Assembly: GCA_963989245.1 (NCBI GenBank)
Contig: OZ022352.1
Location: 5,001 to 69,000 of the forward strand
Direction: 5' to 3'
Origin: Nansenia antarctica
Lineage: Eukaryota > Chordata > Actinopteri > Argentiniformes > Microstomatidae
Length of the DNA stretch: 64,000 bases
Below the pieces are notes generated by a model. It had not been told where the DNA came from, made no database searches, and saw only the letters and a program-made list of their open reading frames with translations. This document shows positions 60,434 to 64,000 of the stretch, piece after piece (positions within the stretch are counted from its first letter, which is position 1; every line of letters begins with the position of its first letter). The translations under genes and the position numbers were made by a program.

Positions 60434-61954
60434 CAGGGTTTCCGTTAGAAAAAATTGCCGCCGGACATCGTGTCCGGGAAGATTTCGATTTACCGGACAA
60501 ACGTGATATATTCCGGACATATTAAAATATAATAAAAATATTTTTTTTCAAAATTATATATTTTTTTCCCCAAATCTAATATAGCTGTTTGTCGCGGTGA
60601 TTACTGTTGTGTAGCGGCCTATATATGCCATTTAATGTCTATTTCTCATCCGATACGATTAGATGCGAGCTATATAATATATAATAATATAACATGATTC
60701 GCATGCGCGCTATATGTCCAGCGCTGAACGGGCGCCTCTGGGAACTGAACAGACAGCATCGATCAATGAACGGACTCCACATTACGTTAACTGAAGTTTG
60801 TTAAATTGTTTGGGATTAATGTGAGTTTTCTATTTTCTCTTTCCAGTTTGACCCTTTTTTTATCAATAAAACAACGTCATTTCTATAACCAGGTCTCGCT
60901 GGTTGGGAACGCATTTCGTTTAGCTGATATGTTACGCAACCGAACAGCTTCGGGAAAACGAGTAGCAGCGCACATAGTAGTGAGCAAATACTGACTTCCA
61001 CTTTTAGTCCTAGGCAAAGGTCCAACACAATCAATTATTACACGTTCAAATGGCTCCCCTATAGCAGGAATGGGATGCAATGGTGCGGGTGGAATGGATT
61101 GATTAGGCTTACCCGCCATCTGACAAGTATGGCAACAGCGGCAGTGCTTGGCAACATCCGCCTTCAGTCCGGGCCAAAAGAAATGTTTCAATATCAGCTG
61201 ATAAGTTTTAGTTATACCTAAATGTCCTGACCACTGGCTCTCATGTGCTACAGATAACACCTGTTGTCTATAACCCACAGGCACAACCACTTGTTTTACA
61301 GTATTCCACTCACAACCATTTGCATTAGGAGGAGACCATTTACGCATTAATATCCCATCGTTAAGGAAATAAACTACGTTGCCCCCTATTTCAGATTCCT
61401 CACTAGCTGCATGTAAAAAACATTTGTTTAATGACTGATCAGCTACTTGAGCGACACGCAATCGCTCGCCGGTTACCGGGAGAGATAGGCTGTCAGCGGA
61501 TGGTATGGTAGGACTCGGGGAGGATGGTAACTCTACCACTTTCTCCCTGGGAGAAGCTGAAACAATCGGGTTCTCATCCCTTTCAGAAAAGGCTTGCATA
61601 ATCACACTATCACAGAGAGAAACATCGCTATCCTCCTCTCTGCCTCGACTCGATTGTGCACGAGTTATAGCGCACACCGGAAACAACCGCTGTTTCGCAT
61701 AGGCAGCCTACACATTAGGAGTCATCATCATGCCGGTGTCAAATCATATAATAATAAAAGAAATACATAGCCTATATATTCGTCTTTTTTAAAATAGAAG
61801 GAATCAGAATGTGAACTTTAGCGAATTGTATTCAAATTGTGCTTAGAGGGAATTATTTTCACCGGACATAAATGTCCGACGAGTTTTCATTTTGTCGGAC
61901 TTCAATAAATTTTACCGGACAAAGTCCGGGAATTACCGGTTAACGGAAACCCTG
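60434..61954. mobile_element. Non-autonomous hAT transposon with 8-bp target duplication
   Basis: The terminal inverted repeat is CAGGGTTTCCGTTA at both ends, 14 bp and identical. CAGGG at the tip is a hAT hallmark. It is flanked by a perfect 8-bp duplication, GCACAGAC (60426-60433 and 61955-61962), the length expected of hAT. Subterminal copies of CCGGAC/GTCCGG recur inside both ends (60460-60520 and 61860-61930), as transposase-binding repeats do. There is no hAT transposase. About half of the interior is a Gypsy integrase fragment. Confidence 0.93.
60915..61690 (-). pseudogene. Ty3/Gypsy pol fragment (integrase N-terminus and start of catalytic core) inside hAT
   Basis: The minus-strand frame carries a FPVCAITRAQ-like linker, then the HHCC zinc-binding domain of integrase. 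It shows HESQWSGHLGITKT (two His), FFWPGLKADVAKHC and CHTCQ (two Cys). The core begins with PFERVIIDCVGPLP, giving the first catalytic Asp. Homology ends after FPEAVRLRNIS, before the second Asp and the Glu, so the enzyme cannot work. No LTRs or other pol parts are present. The frame has no ATG at its start. It is uninterrupted for about 250 codons, which suggests recent capture. Confidence 0.88.
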
Positions 61955-61962
61955 GCACAGAC

Positions 61963-62090
61963 ATACAGACAGACATAGTCATACAGACACCTCCTCCACT
62001 TGCATACATACACACACTCACAGAGAGAGACATACACACTCACACACTACAAAATCGAATACTCTGTCCAACTGGAGTCCACAAGCTCAC
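61963..62090. other. Intron-like remnant with CA-rich sequence
   Basis: The sequence is ACATACAGAC-rich, continuing the DNA interrupted by the hAT element, followed by the presumed donor side of the aminopeptidase exon. Nothing else is supported. Confidence 0.5.
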
Positions 62091-62215
62091 CGCTGACGTT
62101 GATAGGGAGGTTCAGGGCTGCTGCCGTGCCGATGGACGCACAAACAGTGGCGGCAGCTCCCATGTCAGCCCTCATGGCGTCCATCCCCGAGGGCGGTTTC
62201 AGAGAGATCCCACCG
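62091..62215 (-). pseudogene. lap3-like: Leucine aminopeptidase (M17) exon, active-site part
   Basis: An AG acceptor (62217-62216) and a GT donor (62090-62089) bound a 125-bp exon. Joined in phase to the preceding exon it gives FDS, then GGISLKPPSGMDAMRADMG and LNLPINV. This is the metal-binding core of cytosolic leucyl aminopeptidase: the Lys of SLKP and the Asp of MRADM are kept. The family's MGGAA is MGAAA here. The enzyme removes N-terminal amino acids using two metal ions. The later exons with the rest of the active site are not found nearby, and the preceding exon is frameshifted, so this is a gene fragment. Confidence 0.75.
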
Positions 62216-62358
62216 CTGCCACCAGAGAGCAGAGAGAAAGGGAGAGAGAGGGTGGACAAGGTATGAGTGAGTGCCTGAAAGGTGATGTCTGTTGTGGTGG
62301 AGGTGGTGGTAGGGTGAAGATGATGGCGGTGGTGAAGAAGGAGGTGTGTGTGTTTTAC

Positions 62359-62516
62359 CTGTCGAAGGTGACACCCTTGCCCACCAGCAGCAGTGGAGTG
62401 TGTGCTGTTGGGGCAGCTGTTGTAATGCACCTCCAGGAAGACAGGGGGCTCCTCTGAGCCTTTAGGACACACTTAGGAACGCCCCAGTTTTCTGCTCCTC
62501 GGTCCACTCCAGAGGC
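62359..62516 (-). pseudogene. lap3-like: Leucine aminopeptidase (M17) exon, frameshifted
   Basis: The exon lies between a pyrimidine-rich AG acceptor (62518-62517) and a GT donor (62358-62357). It reads TEEQKTGAFLSVS, shifts frame, reads KGSEEPPVFLEVHYNSCPNS, shifts again, then reads HTPLLLVGKGVTFD. The pieces match consecutive parts of the M17 aminopeptidase domain and include the metal-binding Lys of VGKG. Each shift looks like a single inserted base. Splice sites are intact, which suggests decay after duplication of genomic DNA rather than retroposition. It sits between minisatellite blocks. Confidence 0.75.
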
Positions 62517-62539
62517 CTGGGAGAGGGACGTTACAAGTC

Positions 62540-62622
62540 TGCACACACACACACAAAGGTTGGTCAACACACACACACACACACACAAACAGAGACGCGT
62601 ACACACACACACTCACACCTTT
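62540..62622. repeat. (CA)n microsatellite
   Basis: ACACAC runs flank a short GGTTGGTCAAC sequence. The array separates the aminopeptidase exon from the minisatellite. Confidence 0.9.
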
Positions 62623-62635
62623 TATGGACGGTGAC

Positions 62636-63190
62636 CCAGCCATGACACCACCCTCCAACCCCAACACCCTCCAGCCAGCCATGACACCACCACCCTCCAA
62701 CCAGCCATGACGACACCACCATCACCCTCCAACCCCTCCACCCAACCATAACACCACCACCACCACCCTCCACACAGCCACACCACCACCACCACCCTCC
62801 ACCAAGCCACAACACCACCACCCTCCACCCATCCAACCAACCACCCTCCACCCTAACACACTCAACCCTTCACCCAATGACCTAGCCATAACACAACCAC
62901 CCTCCACCCAGCCACAACACCACCACCCTCCAACCCAAACACCCTCCACCCAGCCATAACACAACCACCCTCCAACCCAAACACCCTCCACCCAGCCATG
63001 ACACCACCACCCTCCACCCAGCCACAACACCACCACCCTCCACCCTAACACACTCCACCCAGCCATAACACCACCCTCCAACCCCACCACCCTCGACCCA
63101 GCCATGACATCACCCTCCAACCCCAACACCCTCCACCCAGCCATGACACCACCATCACCTTCCAACCCCAACACCCTCCACCCAGCAATG
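62636..63190. repeat. Degenerate minisatellite related to the 54-59 kb array
   Basis: Irregular units of CAGCCATGACACCACC and CACCCTCCAACCCCAACAC, with CCACAACACCACC variants. It shares the CAGCCATGACACCACCACCC core with the large array but not its AACCAACCTCC part. Confidence 0.93.
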
Positions 63191-63194
63191 ACTC

Positions 63195-64000
63195 AAACAA
63201 TCCTAAATAAAATGATTTATTGCCTTCGCTAAAAGTATATATTTTTTTACAAGTGTTTACACATTTTAGACACCACCACCCTCCCCCCAGCCACGAAAAC
63301 ACCACCCTCCCCCAGCCACGAAACCACCACCCTCCCCCCAGCCACGAAACCACAACCCTCCACCCAGCCACAACACCACCACCCTCCACCCAGCCACAAC
63401 ATCACCATCCTCCACCCATTCACAACCACAACACCACCACCCTCCACCCTAACACACTCCACCCAGCCATAACACCACCATCCTCCAACCCCACCACCCT
63501 CGACCCAGCCATGACACCACCATCCTCCAACCCCAACACCCTCCACCAAGCCATGACACCACCACCCTCCACCCAACCATGACACCTCCACACTCCACCC
63601 AGCAATGACACTACCACCCTCCACCCAGCCACGACACCACCAATCCTAAATAAAAGGCTTTATTGCCTTCGCGAAAAGTATATTTACAAGTGTTTACAAA
63701 TATTAGACACCACCACCCTCCACCCAACCATGAAACCACCACCCTCCACCCAACCACAATGCCACCACCTTCCATCCACCCAGCCACAACACCACCACCC
63801 TCCACCCAGCCACAACACCACCATCCTCCCCTCAGCCACGAAACCACAACCCTCCAGCCACAACACCACCACCCTCCCCTCAGCCACGAAACCACCATCC
63901 TCCCCTCAGCCACGAAACCACCATCCTCCCCTCAGCCACGAATCCACCATCCTCCCCTCAGCCACGAAACCACCATCCTCCCCTCAGCCACGAAACCACC
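63195..64000. repeat. Minisatellite with two copies of a 75-bp interspersed unit
   Basis: The CACCCTCC-type minisatellite continues to the end of the window. It becomes a regular CCACGAAACCACCATCCTCC repeat of about 27 bp after 63825. It is interrupted twice, at 63199-63270 and 63641-63706, by the same sequence (CAATCCTAAATAAAA, TTTATTGCCTTCGC, AAAAGTATAT, ACAAGTGTTTACA). The two interruptions are 442 bp apart, so a larger unit was duplicated in tandem. No gene is visible. Confidence 0.9.

Overview
The window is the left end of a vertebrate chromosome, most likely from a ray-finned fish. It opens with 13.5 kb of CCCTAA telomere repeat in the orientation expected for a left chromosome end. The rest is subtelomere: interstitial telomere tracts, macrosatellite, minisatellites, and decayed or young transposons. 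A GIY-YIG Penelope-like retroelement (PLE), hAT and Harbinger-like DNA transposons, a LINE 3' end, a Ty3/Gypsy fragment and vertebrate-type leucine aminopeptidase exons fit a teleost better than a mammal or bird. I see no intact host gene.

Layout from the tip inward. (1) Terminal telomere, 1-13521. (2) A 7.2-kb block, 13522-20726, built of inverted and tandem repeats. Its arms (about 13.78-14.41 and 19.86-20.52 kb) are inverted copies of each other, and it has telomere repeats of the same orientation on both sides. (3) A 6.7-kb interstitial telomere tract, 20727-27424. (4) A 5.57-kb macrosatellite unit repeated three times plus 40% of a fourth copy (27425-46362). Every complete unit carries short degenerate telomere tracts and arrays of a roughly 102-bp minisatellite. 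(5) A PLE zone, 46363-53738. A 5'-truncated copy with intact RT and GIY-YIG domains is followed by a second copy that keeps its 5' end but has lost its 3' end. Telomere tracts sit upstream of both copies. (6) A 5.1-kb G-rich/C-rich minisatellite (54.27-59.40 kb). (7) A Harbinger-like MITE, a hAT element carrying a Gypsy integrase fragment, two exons of a leucine aminopeptidase pseudogene, and more minisatellite to the end of the window.

The most interesting system is the PLE. Its second copy starts right after telomere repeats with a hammerhead-ribozyme-like motif. It continues with a gag-like ORF1 ending in an SGNH/GDSL-type hydrolase domain, then the reverse transcriptase ORF. The SGNH and RT ORFs overlap at a TTTAAAC heptamer in the right phase for -1 frameshifting, with a conserved GC stem 6 nt downstream. 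Both copies point the same way, with 5' ends facing the chromosome tip and the first copy fused directly to telomere repeats. This is the arrangement expected if the element attaches to chromosome ends, and it resembles the rotifer Athena/Terminon elements.

All long telomere tracts share one orientation, so the window reads like successive former chromosome ends stacked in order. Assembly error at these repeats is the main alternative explanation.
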